64,000 nucleotides of DNA from JBCDCE01 sp039182515 (lineage in GTDB: Bacteria; Pseudomonadota; Alphaproteobacteria; Rhodobacterales; Rhodobacteraceae), in the NCBI GenBank assembly GCA_039182515.1, contig JBCDCE010000005.1:1-64000 (forward strand). Direction: 5' to 3'. The position numbers and the translations under genes were made by a program. The notes beneath the pieces were generated by a model. That model did no database searches. It saw only the letters and a program-made list of their open reading frames with translations, and was not told where the DNA came from. Positions 36,721 through 44,634 of this stretch are shown piece after piece. Within the stretch, counting starts at the first letter, position 1. Every line of letters starts with the position of its first letter.

Positions 36721-37779
36721 ATGCGACGTTTCAAGACATTTGCCAAAGGCACAACCTTTGCCGTCCTCCTCGGGATCGCAGGTTGGAGCGACTATGAGGT
36801 TTTGCGGCCAGCCTACGAAGGCAGCGCTGGGATCACAACCGGAGAAGCTTATGCGCCGATCCGGGGCGAAGAGATCGATTTCGACATTTGGTACCCCGCG
36901 AAGGACGGTGGCAAGGCCATCAAAGTTGGCGGCAACGGGGTGTTTCACGGCACACAAGCTGGGCGTCGTGCCCCGCATCAAAAGGGGCAGTTTCCGGTGG
37001 TTCTTATCTCCCATGGTGCGGGCGGCAATTCGGGGCAGTTTGGCTGGATCGCTTCTGCGCTTGCACAGGCCGGGTTTGTTGTTGTTTTGCCCAACCACCC
37101 AGGCACCACAACCGGCAATGCCTCCGCCAAAGCGGCGGTCCGCGTATGGGAACGGCCTGCGGATGTTTCCGCGGTTCTCGATGAGATTATGGAGAATCCA
37201 GAAAGCTATCCCTACATCGATACGGATCGGATTTCTGTTTTGGGGTTCTCGGCAGGTGGATACACGGCTATGGCAGTCGCTGGTGCGCGCGTCGATCCAG
37301 AGCGCTTGCAGCAGTTTTGTGACCACACCGATCATGGCATGTCAGACTGTGCCTTCTTGGCGCATTTCGGGATCGATCTTCATGAATTCGATTTGTCTCC
37401 TGCTGCCCAAGATTTGCGGGACCCAAGGATACAGACGGCGGTGATCATTGATCCCGGCATCGTAAGCACGCTCACTTCCGAGAGCCTCGCGGATATCGAC
37501 ATCCCCATGTTGATCGTGAACCTCGGTGACGAGGAGACGGTGCCGGCAGGGGTCTATGCAAGACCTGCCGCGGAGCAAATCCAAGCTGCGTCTTATGAGG
37601 TGGTTCGAGACGCCACGCACTTCAGCTTCTTGGCGCAATGCAAACCAAACGGTCCGCGCATTTTGGAACGGGAAGGTGAGTTGGACCCATTATGCGAAGA
37701 CGCAGGTGGCCGAGCGCGATCGGACATCCATATGGAATTGACCCAAAAGATCGTCAGCTACATGCGATCTCATATCTAG
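36721..37779 (+). CDS. Alpha/beta hydrolase (dienelactone hydrolase / PAF-acetylhydrolase-like)
   Basis: 352-residue hydrolase. An N-terminal hydrophobic segment (FKTFAKGTTFAVLLGIAGW) may be a signal or anchor, suggesting a periplasmic or membrane site. The alpha/beta-hydrolase core shows the oxyanion region ISHGAGGNSGQF, the nucleophile elbow GFSAGG, and a late His in DATHFSFLAQC. It resembles predicted dienelactone hydrolases and bacterial platelet-activating-factor acetylhydrolase-like proteins. Excellent ribosome-binding site AAAGGAG before the ATG. It is opposite the membrane AraC regulator with the paired operator between, so is probably its target. Substrate unknown. Ends in TAG. Confidence 0.85.
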   Translation: MRRFKTFAKGTTFAVLLGIAGWSDYEVLRPAYEGSAGITTGEAYAPIRGEEIDFDIWYPAKDGGKAIKVGGNGVFHGTQAGRRAPHQKGQFPVVLISHGAGGNSGQFGWIASALAQAGFVVVLPNHPGTTTGNASAKAAVRVWERPADVSAVLDEIMENPESYPYIDTDRISVLGFSAGGYTAMAVAGARVDPERLQQFCDHTDHGMSDCAFLAHFGIDLHEFDLSPAAQDLRDPRIQTAVIIDPGIVSTLTSESLADIDIPMLIVNLGDEETVPAGVYARPAAEQIQAASYEVVRDATHFSFLAQCKPNGPRILEREGELDPLCEDAGGRARSDIHMELTQKIVSYMRSHI

Positions 37780-37784
37780 CCTGA

Positions 37785-37826
37785 AAGTGGCCTTTGGGTT
37801 TAGGCATCCCAAGGGCCGCTTCTTTT
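37785..37826. terminator. Bidirectional terminator between hydrolase and LysR genes
   Basis: AAGTGGCCTTTGGG (37785-37798) pairs with CCCAAGGGCCGCTT (37808-37821; two G-T pairs) around a 9-nt loop, followed by TTTT on the plus strand. Well placed to end both convergent transcripts. Confidence 0.75.
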
Positions 37827-37829
37827 AGG

Positions 37830-38744
37830 CTAAGCGGTCGCGGCTTCCCAAGGTTTGGCGCGCCCAATGTTCTCAATCAGAAAATCCATAAAGACCCGAA
37901 CCTTCGCTGAAACGACATTGCTCTTGGGGTAGATGAGCCAAAGGGCGGGCTTTTCGGCAATTTCAAAGTCAGGCATCACGCGGACCAAAGAGCCGTCGGC
38001 CAGATCTTCATGGACAAGCCAAATCGAGTTGATCGAGACCCCGGCACCGCCTTTGGTGATCTCGCGTTGCGTGTGCCCGTCATTCAGCACGAGACTGTGC
38101 GCTGCTTGTTTGGGGTCAAACGAAAAAGTCGTCCCGTCCGCCGACTTCAGTTTTTTCGGATCCAGATCGCGAAAAGAGATAAACCGATGCTCGGTAAGAT
38201 CTGCGGGTGTTTCAGGCGCGCCATGGCGCTCGAGATAGGCAGAGGATGCACAAAGGATACGTGTGTCATCTGCGAGCTTCCTGGCTGTGAGGCTGCTGTC
38301 TTCCAACACCGAATTGCGCAGAGCCAAATCATAGCTGCCTTCGATGAGATCAAATTGAGCATCCGACAGATGCAGATCGAGCGTTAGGGAGGGATTGGCC
38401 TCCATAAAGCGCGGTAGGAGTGGCGCGATATAGAGCTGGGCAAAGGTACTTGGGGCTGCAAAGCGCAATATGCCTTTGATCTGCGCTCGGCCCGCACCCA
38501 TAGCGGCCAGCGCCGCTTCTTCCTGGGCGATCATCTCGCGCGCATAGGGCAAAAAGTCTTGGCCTTCTAAGGAGAGCGAGACTTTGCGCGTCGAGCGATG
38601 CAAAAGTTCTGTGCCGACCAAACGCTCAAGCTTTGCGATCCGGGTACTGGCCACCGCTGGCGCCATGCCGAGGCTGCGGCCCGCAGCGCTTATGTTGAGC
38701 ATCTCGCTGGCAAGTACGAAGAGGCGCAGACTCTGTGTGTCCAT
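37830..38744 (-). CDS. LysR-family transcriptional regulator
   Basis: 304 residues. N-terminal winged HTH (MDTQSLRLFVLASEMLNISAAGRSLGMAPAVASTRIAKLE) then a periplasmic-binding-protein-like effector domain. It is divergent from the CmcJ-like gene across a ~98-bp AT-rich gap, the usual place for a LysR regulator of the opposing genes. So it probably controls the CmcJ-like/SDR/2OG-oxygenase cassette; effector unknown. No obvious T-N11-A site could be picked. Confidence 0.9.
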   Translation of the reverse strand: MDTQSLRLFVLASEMLNISAAGRSLGMAPAVASTRIAKLERLVGTELLHRSTRKVSLSLEGQDFLPYAREMIAQEEAALAAMGAGRAQIKGILRFAAPSTFAQLYIAPLLPRFMEANPSLTLDLHLSDAQFDLIEGSYDLALRNSVLEDSSLTARKLADDTRILCASSAYLERHGAPETPADLTEHRFISFRDLDPKKLKSADGTTFSFDPKQAAHSLVLNDGHTQREITKGGAGVSINSIWLVHEDLADGSLVRVMPDFEIAEKPALWLIYPKSNVVSAKVRVFMDFLIENIGRAKPWEAATA

Positions 38745-38842
38745 ATTATATACTTTTTCGGAATACTCTTATCCAATCAAGCGTCTTTTTATATTTTTTC
38801 AAGGTGCTAAATCTCGGATCAACACAGTCACAGGATAGGTCC

Positions 38843-39622
38843 ATGACCCAAACAGCCACAGTGAATTACCACGTCCACAAAGCCGAACGGCAGGCTTTCG
38901 AGCTTGATGCCGGCGGCATCATTGGGAACTTGGTTTCTCCGGAGCTCGCACCGACCGAAGTGCAGATTTTCGACGAACGTGCTGAAGACGTGGCACCAAT
39001 ATTTCAAGAAGCTTCCGTAAGCTTTGCGCGGTTCGCAACTGAGGTGAAGACCTTCGACGAAGGCGAGGATTGGCGTGAAACTTACGACGCTGAACTGACG
39101 ACGCTTTTGCAAAATGAGGTCGCTGCCAAAGAGGTTATTATCTTCGATCACACCGTGCGCATTGATGACCCTGACGCCGACCGCAAACCAGCGCGCAACG
39201 TGCACAGCGACTACAGCACCGATGGTGCCAAACAGCGGCTTATTGATATTTTAGGCACTGACAAAGCGGCTGAATGGAGCACTGAGCACTATGCGTTTAT
39301 CAATGTTTGGCGTCCTATCGGCGATGTTATTAATTCAGCCCCTTTGGGCTTTATTTTGCCGCAGAGTGTGTCGGAAGACGATTGGATCTTGCTGGATTTG
39401 ATCTATCCTGATCGCAAAGGCCAGATTTTGGGTCTTGCCGCAAACCCGGAGCACAAATGGATCTACCGTTCAAAAATGACACCGAGTGAGGTCGCTTATT
39501 TCAACATCTATGATAGCCATGGACGGCCCTCGATCGGCCACAGTGCGCTTGATATGGTGGAAGATCCCAGCATCACAACGATGCGAAAGAGCATCGAAAG
39601 TCGAACCCTCGTTCGTTACTAA
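38843..39622 (+). CDS. CmcJ/NvfI-like (AsaB-type) putative oxygenase
   Basis: 259-residue cytosolic protein of the CmcJ/AsaB/gibberellin-hydroxylase-like family, members of which include non-haem iron-type tailoring enzymes of natural-product and hormone pathways. Motifs seen: the metal-ligand-like HSDYS (HxD) in RNVHSDYS, FINVWRPIGDVINSAPLGF, KWIYRSKMTPSEVAYFNIYDS and a late His in IGHSAL. The start ATG at 38843 (MTQTATVNYHVHK) has a modest ribosome-binding site. First gene of a cassette with an SDR and a 2OG-Fe oxygenase, opposite a LysR regulator. The true reaction cannot be read. Confidence 0.75.
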   Translation: MTQTATVNYHVHKAERQAFELDAGGIIGNLVSPELAPTEVQIFDERAEDVAPIFQEASVSFARFATEVKTFDEGEDWRETYDAELTTLLQNEVAAKEVIIFDHTVRIDDPDADRKPARNVHSDYSTDGAKQRLIDILGTDKAAEWSTEHYAFINVWRPIGDVINSAPLGFILPQSVSEDDWILLDLIYPDRKGQILGLAANPEHKWIYRSKMTPSEVAYFNIYDSHGRPSIGHSALDMVEDPSITTMRKSIESRTLVRY

Positions 39623-39693
39623 TTCAAAGTGACCCGCTCAAATTTGCCGTCTGACCAGGCGTCTGCGGTTCTCCCGAAGGAAAGAAATTCAAG

Positions 39694-40482
39694 ATGACCA
39701 AGACAATCCTCATAACAGGCGCCACAGACGGGATCGGTTTGCTTACGGCCACGAACCTCGCGGCTGAAGGCCACAAGGTTCTGCTGCATGGACGCAGCGC
39801 TGCAAAGCTTGAAAAAGCCCAGGCTCAAGTTGGCGGAGGCAGTGAAATCTACAGGGCGGACCTTTTGCGTATGTCCGACGTGCGGGCGATGGCCGCGGAT
39901 ATCTCAAAGGCACATAGCCAGCTTGACGTGATCATCAACAACGCTGGTGTTCTCAAACTTGGGAACCCCAAAACCCCAGATGGGTATGACGCGCGGTTTA
40001 TGGTGAACACCTTTGCGCCTTACGTCCTAACCCGTGATCTTTTGCCCATCGTTCCGGCTGAGGGGCGTATCGTCAATCTGTCCTCTGCAGCGCAGGCGCC
40101 CGTTGACCTCGATGCCCTGCACGGGCGTCGTCAGCTTGATGACATGAGCGCCTATGCACAAAGCAAGCTTGCGATCACAATCTGGTCGCAAGAAATGGCG
40201 AAAGAACTTGTCGGTGGCCCGGTGGTGGTTGCTGTAAACCCCGGCTCGCTGCTGGCCTCGAAAATGGTCAAAGAAGGCTTTGGTATCGCAGGAAACGACC
40301 TACAGATCGGGGCGTCCGTTTTGCGTAAAGCAGCGCTCGGCGAGAGCTTCGCAACGGCCAGTGGCAAGTATTTTGACAACGACAGCGGGCAATTTGCGCA
40401 ACCAAACGGTGCGGCGCTCGATGCAGGGCATAGTGCTGGGGTTATGCAGGCGATCAACGAGGTCTGCGCCAAGCTCAGCTAG
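39694..40482 (+). CDS. Short-chain dehydrogenase/reductase (SDR)
   Basis: 262-residue NAD(P)-dependent oxidoreductase. The nucleotide-binding motif ITGATDGIGLLTATNL, the NNAG motif, the catalytic Ser in NLSSAAQ and the YxxxK pair in AYAQSK are all present. Arg in LLHGRSAAK favours NADPH. It belongs to the retinol/protochlorophyllide-type branch by its layout. Second gene of the cassette; 71 nt after the CmcJ-like stop. Probably interconverts the alcohol/ketone made or used by the flanking oxygenases. Confidence 0.9.
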   Translation: MTKTILITGATDGIGLLTATNLAAEGHKVLLHGRSAAKLEKAQAQVGGGSEIYRADLLRMSDVRAMAADISKAHSQLDVIINNAGVLKLGNPKTPDGYDARFMVNTFAPYVLTRDLLPIVPAEGRIVNLSSAAQAPVDLDALHGRRQLDDMSAYAQSKLAITIWSQEMAKELVGGPVVVAVNPGSLLASKMVKEGFGIAGNDLQIGASVLRKAALGESFATASGKYFDNDSGQFAQPNGAALDAGHSAGVMQAINEVCAKLS

Positions 40483-40558
40483 AGCCCACAATCCATTCGA
40501 AAATTCTAAGAACGCGTGATTCACGTGCCAACTTCTTCATGCATAAGGAAACAAGAAA

Positions 40559-41467
40559 ATGTCAGTTCAATCTCTTGAACGCGCTCGCAATGTTGAGCGG
40601 CCAACCCGAGACGCCATGCTGGCCCGAGCGCCTTCCGTTCAGTACTTTTGGGATCAAAACACCTCGCTTTTCAAAGAAGCTTGGGCGGAATGGGAAGCGG
40701 AAACAGGCCGCGCATCGGTCTTGGGCAGCAGCCTTTTTGACCCCAAACTGCGTGCTGCTGTGGAGCAAGCCTGGGAAGATCCTACAAAAGAAGCGGCTGT
40801 CAAAGACCTTTGGAAGGAAGTATTTCCTGGGGTCTATGAAGCGCAGTTCTTTGATCTAGACCAATTGTCTGTTTTGCGCGACTACATGGCGGCGGCAGCA
40901 GATGCCGATATTCCAGTGCGCCCTCCCTATGGTATTTCTTTGAACCGTGGCGGCGCGATGCTGGACCCGCGCTCGCAGGGATACCTGGCAGCACCGAACT
41001 TTCAGGACTTCTACCAAAATCTGATGAACGCCTACATGCGCCCCATCTCGCGTTTGTTGTTCCCAGACATCTATGGCTACGACACCCAAACCTTTGGCTT
41101 TTCCATCCAGTGGCAAGCCGACAAGGACACATCGCTCAGGGCCCACACGGACGCATCGTCGGTCACGTTGAACCTCAACTTGAACTTGCCCGGCGAAGAA
41201 TTCTCCGGTTCAGGCGTGCGGTTCTTTGATCCTAAAACGCGCCAGATCAGCGAGCTGACTTTCGCGCCAGGAACTGCGCTCATTCACCATGGCAGCGTGC
41301 CGCATGAATCTATGCCGATTACGAGCGGCGAGCGGTCGAACTTCGTGCTCTGGCTCTATGGGGATCATGGCCAAGTTCCCGGGCCGGGAGCACCGCTACG
41401 CGACATTGATCCTCGCGAGCGCTGGAGCGTGCCCGCTGCACCGAGCGATGGCTTCGCGCCTTTCTAA
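40559..41467 (+). CDS. 2-oxoglutarate/Fe(II)-dependent oxygenase-like protein
   Basis: 302 residues with a double-stranded beta-helix oxygenase core. The HxD iron motif is in LRAHTDASSVTLNLNLN, and the distal His and 2OG-binding Arg in ALIHHGSVPHESMPITSGERSNF, matching the prolyl-4-hydroxylase-like layout (H-x-D...H...R). The N-terminal ~120 residues are helical with no assigned domain. Third gene of the cassette, 77 nt after the SDR. Start ATG 40559 follows AAGGAAACA. Likely hydroxylates a small molecule. Stops with TAA, followed by GGGCAA-C-TTGCCC, a possible weak hairpin near 41490. Confidence 0.8.
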   Translation: MSVQSLERARNVERPTRDAMLARAPSVQYFWDQNTSLFKEAWAEWEAETGRASVLGSSLFDPKLRAAVEQAWEDPTKEAAVKDLWKEVFPGVYEAQFFDLDQLSVLRDYMAAAADADIPVRPPYGISLNRGGAMLDPRSQGYLAAPNFQDFYQNLMNAYMRPISRLLFPDIYGYDTQTFGFSIQWQADKDTSLRAHTDASSVTLNLNLNLPGEEFSGSGVRFFDPKTRQISELTFAPGTALIHHGSVPHESMPITSGERSNFVLWLYGDHGQVPGPGAPLRDIDPRERWSVPAAPSDGFAPF

Positions 41468-41516
41468 GTCAAGCTTTCGCATTGGGCAGGGCAACTTGCC
41501 CCATGACCAAGACCGC

Positions 41517-41906
41517 TCAGCTGTTAGGCGACGCCTCTGCCGGGCTGGCATCGGGTGAATTGAGCGTAGACCAGGTCTCATCCGCCAATGGCTCAGGCGG
41601 TGTCACGCAATCGCGCCGATGGATACTGACCTTCGCAATGAAATTTGCTGAGATCGGCGCTGTGACAAACAAAAACGCCATGATCAGCAATTCATGGATT
41701 GAAGGCGTTCCAACTGCAAAGGCATTCAGCATTGAGGCCAAAAGCAACATGCCAATCCCAATGGTCCCAACCTTCGTTGGTGCGTGAAGCCGTGTCATGG
41801 GATCGTTGAACTTCAAGAGCCCAATTACACCCACAATGATAAAGCCTGATCCGATCAAAAGAGACAGGGCGGCCGCATAGGTGAGGATCATTTCAACGAG
41901 GGTCAT
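41517..41906 (-). CDS. phaG: Mrp/Pha-type Na+(K+)/H+ antiporter subunit G
   Basis: 129-residue membrane subunit with three TM helices (first: LTYAAALSLLIGSGFIIVGVIGLLKF), ending in a short polar tail. Typical MnhG signature LKFNDPMTRLHAPTKVGTIGIGML. Last gene of a six-gene operon; it overlaps the F-subunit stop by 4 nt. Confidence 0.93.
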   Translation of the reverse strand: MTLVEMILTYAAALSLLIGSGFIIVGVIGLLKFNDPMTRLHAPTKVGTIGIGMLLLASMLNAFAVGTPSIHELLIMAFLFVTAPISANFIAKVSIHRRDCVTPPEPLADETWSTLNSPDASPAEASPNS

Positions 41907-42190
41907 TCGATGATGTCTCCTCTCAAAATGAAGCGCGCCAAAGCAACTGTGGAGACAAAGCCGAGCATGGCGATCAAGAGCGTGACCTCAAAATAGACCT
42001 TCACGCCTTGGTACATGCCCAGAACGATCACGATCCCGATGGCGTTGATGACCATGGTATCAAGCGCCAGGATCCGATCCCCAGACGTGGGCCCAAGCAC
42101 CAAGCGCACCATGGACATCACTTGGCCAAACGCGAGCGCCACCAAGGTGATCACAAGGGCGATGTTGAGTAGCTCTGAAGCAGCAATCAT
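41903..42190 (-). CDS. phaF: Mrp/Pha-type Na+(K+)/H+ antiporter subunit F
   Basis: 95-residue subunit with three TM helices. Signature VLGPTSGDRILALDTMVINAIGIV between helices 1 and 2 is diagnostic for MnhF/PhaF. Overlaps both neighbours by 4 nt, so it is coupled to them. Needed for assembly of the antiporter complex. Confidence 0.93.
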   Translation of the reverse strand: MIAASELLNIALVITLVALAFGQVMSMVRLVLGPTSGDRILALDTMVINAIGIVIVLGMYQGVKVYFEVTLLIAMLGFVSTVALARFILRGDIIE

Positions 42191-42687
42191 CCGAATATCT
42201 CCAAAAGACGGCGTTCGTAGCGGTTGAGGATGTCGTCGCGCACTGCGTCTGGGTCGTCGGTGTGCAGCACATGCACGAGCAAGCTGTGGCCCTCGTCTGA
42301 TAGATCCGACGTCACTGTGCCCGGTGTAAGCGTAATCGTGCCCGCCAACATCGTAATTGCTTCAGGCTGTTTGAGCTTGAGCGGAACCACGATCCAGGCG
42401 GGTTTCAATTTTGAATTTGGAACTGAGAGCACAATCCAAGCCACTTGGATATTGGCCACGATGATGTCCCACATCACGATCAGCGCATAGACAATCATTT
42501 TGCCCATGTGGAAGCCACGAGGTGTATCGGGCCACCAAATGGACGTCGCCCAAGGGATCAAGATGCCTAAGATGACCCCAAACACCGCCATACCGGCCGT
42601 GATCTCGTTTTGCAGCAAGATCCAAACGACCGCCAAAATCAGGGTTAAGAACGGATGGGGCATCAACCAACGGAACGCGCGTGTCAT
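42187..42687 (-). CDS. phaE: Mrp/Pha-type Na+(K+)/H+ antiporter subunit E
   Basis: 166-residue subunit from the ATG at 42687 (MTRAFRWLMPHPFL), one base after the D-subunit stop. N-terminal TM helices and a soluble C-terminal domain with the family motif ITLTPGTVTSDL and the later LLVHVLHTDDPD. Longer upstream reading is out of context. Confidence 0.92.
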   Translation of the reverse strand: MTRAFRWLMPHPFLTLILAVVWILLQNEITAGMAVFGVILGILIPWATSIWWPDTPRGFHMGKMIVYALIVMWDIIVANIQVAWIVLSVPNSKLKPAWIVVPLKLKQPEAITMLAGTITLTPGTVTSDLSDEGHSLLVHVLHTDDPDAVRDDILNRYERRLLEIFG

Positions 42688-42688
42688 G

Positions 42689-44236
42689 TTAGTGTGCCTC
42701 CTTTGGTTTGCTGAGCTTGCCGGGGGTATCGAGCACCGTACGCATGTAAGTGTCTGGCGCAAAGAGCTGGGCCGAAACCTTGGTGGTATAGCCATGCACT
42801 TGGCCAGCGAACACCGTGTGAAGCACCAAGAGCCCCAAGAGGCCACCAACTGCAACGTAAGACAAGACAGCTGGTTGGGACTGCGTTAGATTGGTTTCCT
42901 CAGGTTCCGCCGGAACGCTATGGGCTTTCCAGAACAACACGCTGCCCGCGCGCGCAAAGCCCAAGATGCTGATCAAGCTGGAAGACAAAACAACCACCCA
43001 AATCCACACCATCAAGGAGCTTTCAAAGCCCGCTTGCAAAACCATCAGTTTGCCCAAAAAGCCCGAGAGCGGTGGCAAGCCAGCCATGGCAATGGCCGCA
43101 GCAAAAAAGAGCCCTGAGGTGAGCGATGTGCCCATCATCGGGGCACGCGGCGCAAGGGCCAAGGATCCGCGGCCTGTGCGCACCAAATCAGAGATCAAAA
43201 AGAGCGCTGCCCCTGCGAGGGTGGAATGGATGATGTAGTAGAGCGCTGCTGCAATGCCGATGGGCGTGAAGAGCGCGATGGAGATCATCACCATGCCCAT
43301 GGAGCCCACAACCGAATAGGCCACCAGGCGGTCCAGACGCCGTGCCGCCAGCACGCCGATCATCCCAATCGCGAGTGAGATGAGAGCGGCTGGCAAAAGC
43401 CACAAATCATGCAACCCGCTTGTGACTTCCAGCTCAGGCGGGAAGATCATCGTATAGACCCGGATGATGGCATAGGCGCCAACTTTCGTCATGATCGCGA
43501 AGAGAGCCGCCACAGGCGCAGGCGCCTCTGAATAGCTCGATGGCAGCCAGAAATGCAGCGGCACAAGTGCTGCTTTGATCGCAAAGACCAACAGAAGCAA
43601 AACAGCCGCAACGCGAATTCCAACCGTTTCTTCCGCGGAAATCAGCTCAACGCGCTCTGCCAGATCCGCCATGTTGAGCGTGCCTGTTTCGGCATAGATC
43701 GCACCAAGCGCGAAGAGGAACAGCGTGGACCCGATGAGGTTAAAGAGCACGTATTGCACGCCTGCGCGCAGCCGTGCCGTGCCGCCTGCATGGATCATCA
43801 AACCGTAAGAGGCGATCAACAGCACTTCGAAGAACACAAAGAGGTTGAACAAGTCCCCCGTGAGAAAGGCCCCGATGATCCCCATTAACTGGAACTGAAA
43901 AAGCGCATGGAAGTGTCGCCCGCGGTCGTCCCAGCCAGAGCCTATGGCGTAGAGCAAAACAAACAGCGCCAGCAAAGAGGTCAGCAAGACCATGATCGTG
44001 GAAAGGCTGTCGGCCACCACAACGATGCCAAAGGGGGCCGCCCAATCGCCCATGCGATAGTAAAGCACTGAGCCATCAGAAACCTGCCAGGCCAAGCTGG
44101 CTGACAAAGCCACAAGTGCCATAACGCCGGCCACAGAAAACACCCGCTGAATGCCGATGTGGTACCGCGCGGCCAGCACGATGAAGGGGGCCAGCAAGGC
44201 AGGCAGAATAATTGGGGCAACAATCCAATGGGTCAT
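42689..44236 (-). CDS. phaD: Mrp/Pha-type Na+(K+)/H+ antiporter subunit D
   Basis: 515-residue proton-pumping-like subunit homologous to NADH dehydrogenase ND5/NuoM-type subunits, about 14 TM helices. Conserved charged positions typical of the family are in FEVLLIASYGL, KAALVPLHFWLPSSYSEAPAPVAALFA, and TKVGAYAIIRV. Its ATG overlaps the C-subunit stop by 4 nt. Together with A it carries the ion path. Confidence 0.94.
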   Translation of the reverse strand: MTHWIVAPIILPALLAPFIVLAARYHIGIQRVFSVAGVMALVALSASLAWQVSDGSVLYYRMGDWAAPFGIVVVADSLSTIMVLLTSLLALFVLLYAIGSGWDDRGRHFHALFQFQLMGIIGAFLTGDLFNLFVFFEVLLIASYGLMIHAGGTARLRAGVQYVLFNLIGSTLFLFALGAIYAETGTLNMADLAERVELISAEETVGIRVAAVLLLLVFAIKAALVPLHFWLPSSYSEAPAPVAALFAIMTKVGAYAIIRVYTMIFPPELEVTSGLHDLWLLPAALISLAIGMIGVLAARRLDRLVAYSVVGSMGMVMISIALFTPIGIAAALYYIIHSTLAGAALFLISDLVRTGRGSLALAPRAPMMGTSLTSGLFFAAAIAMAGLPPLSGFLGKLMVLQAGFESSLMVWIWVVVLSSSLISILGFARAGSVLFWKAHSVPAEPEETNLTQSQPAVLSYVAVGGLLGLLVLHTVFAGQVHGYTTKVSAQLFAPDTYMRTVLDTPGKLSKPKEAH

Positions 44237-44619
44237 GGCGTTTGCTCCGCAGCCGGATCCGGCACTTCGTCGGACATATCTTCCATCGGCGGCTCAGCTG
44301 TTGGATCGTCGATATGATCGTCACTCGTGCCGAGGTACGCGCCAAGGCCGATCATCACCACAACAGCCGTCATGCCAAAGGAGATCACAATCGCTGTGAG
44401 CACGAGAGCCTGTGGCAAGGGATCGGTATAAACGGTGACATCATCGCTCAATATCGGCGGCGCACCCACAGTGAGACGCCCCGAGGCAAAGAGGAACACG
44501 TTCACCGCATAGGTCAAAAGGGACATGCCCAAGATCACTGGGAAGGTCCGCAACCGCAGCACGAGATAAATCCCGGCAGCTGTCATCACACCAATTGCAG
44601 AAGCAACAAGGAGTTCCAT
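44233..44619 (-). CDS. phaC: Mrp/Pha-type Na+(K+)/H+ antiporter subunit C
   Basis: 128-residue NuoK-like subunit with three TM helices (e.g. GVMTAAGIYLVLRLRTFPVILGM) and an acidic C-terminal tail. The VLTAIVISFGMTAVVVMIG helix is characteristic of MnhC. It starts 15 nt after the AB subunit gene. The Pha symbol here refers to the pH-adaptation antiporter, not to polyhydroxyalkanoate synthase. Confidence 0.93.
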   Translation of the reverse strand: MELLVASAIGVMTAAGIYLVLRLRTFPVILGMSLLTYAVNVFLFASGRLTVGAPPILSDDVTVYTDPLPQALVLTAIVISFGMTAVVVMIGLGAYLGTSDDHIDDPTAEPPMEDMSDEVPDPAAEQTP

Positions 44620-44634
44620 ATCAGCCAGCCCTCC

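Noticed and set aside
44233..44619. PhaC as polyhydroxyalkanoate synthase
   Set aside because: A 128-residue NuoK-like membrane subunit within a complete Mrp antiporter operon; only the symbol is shared.
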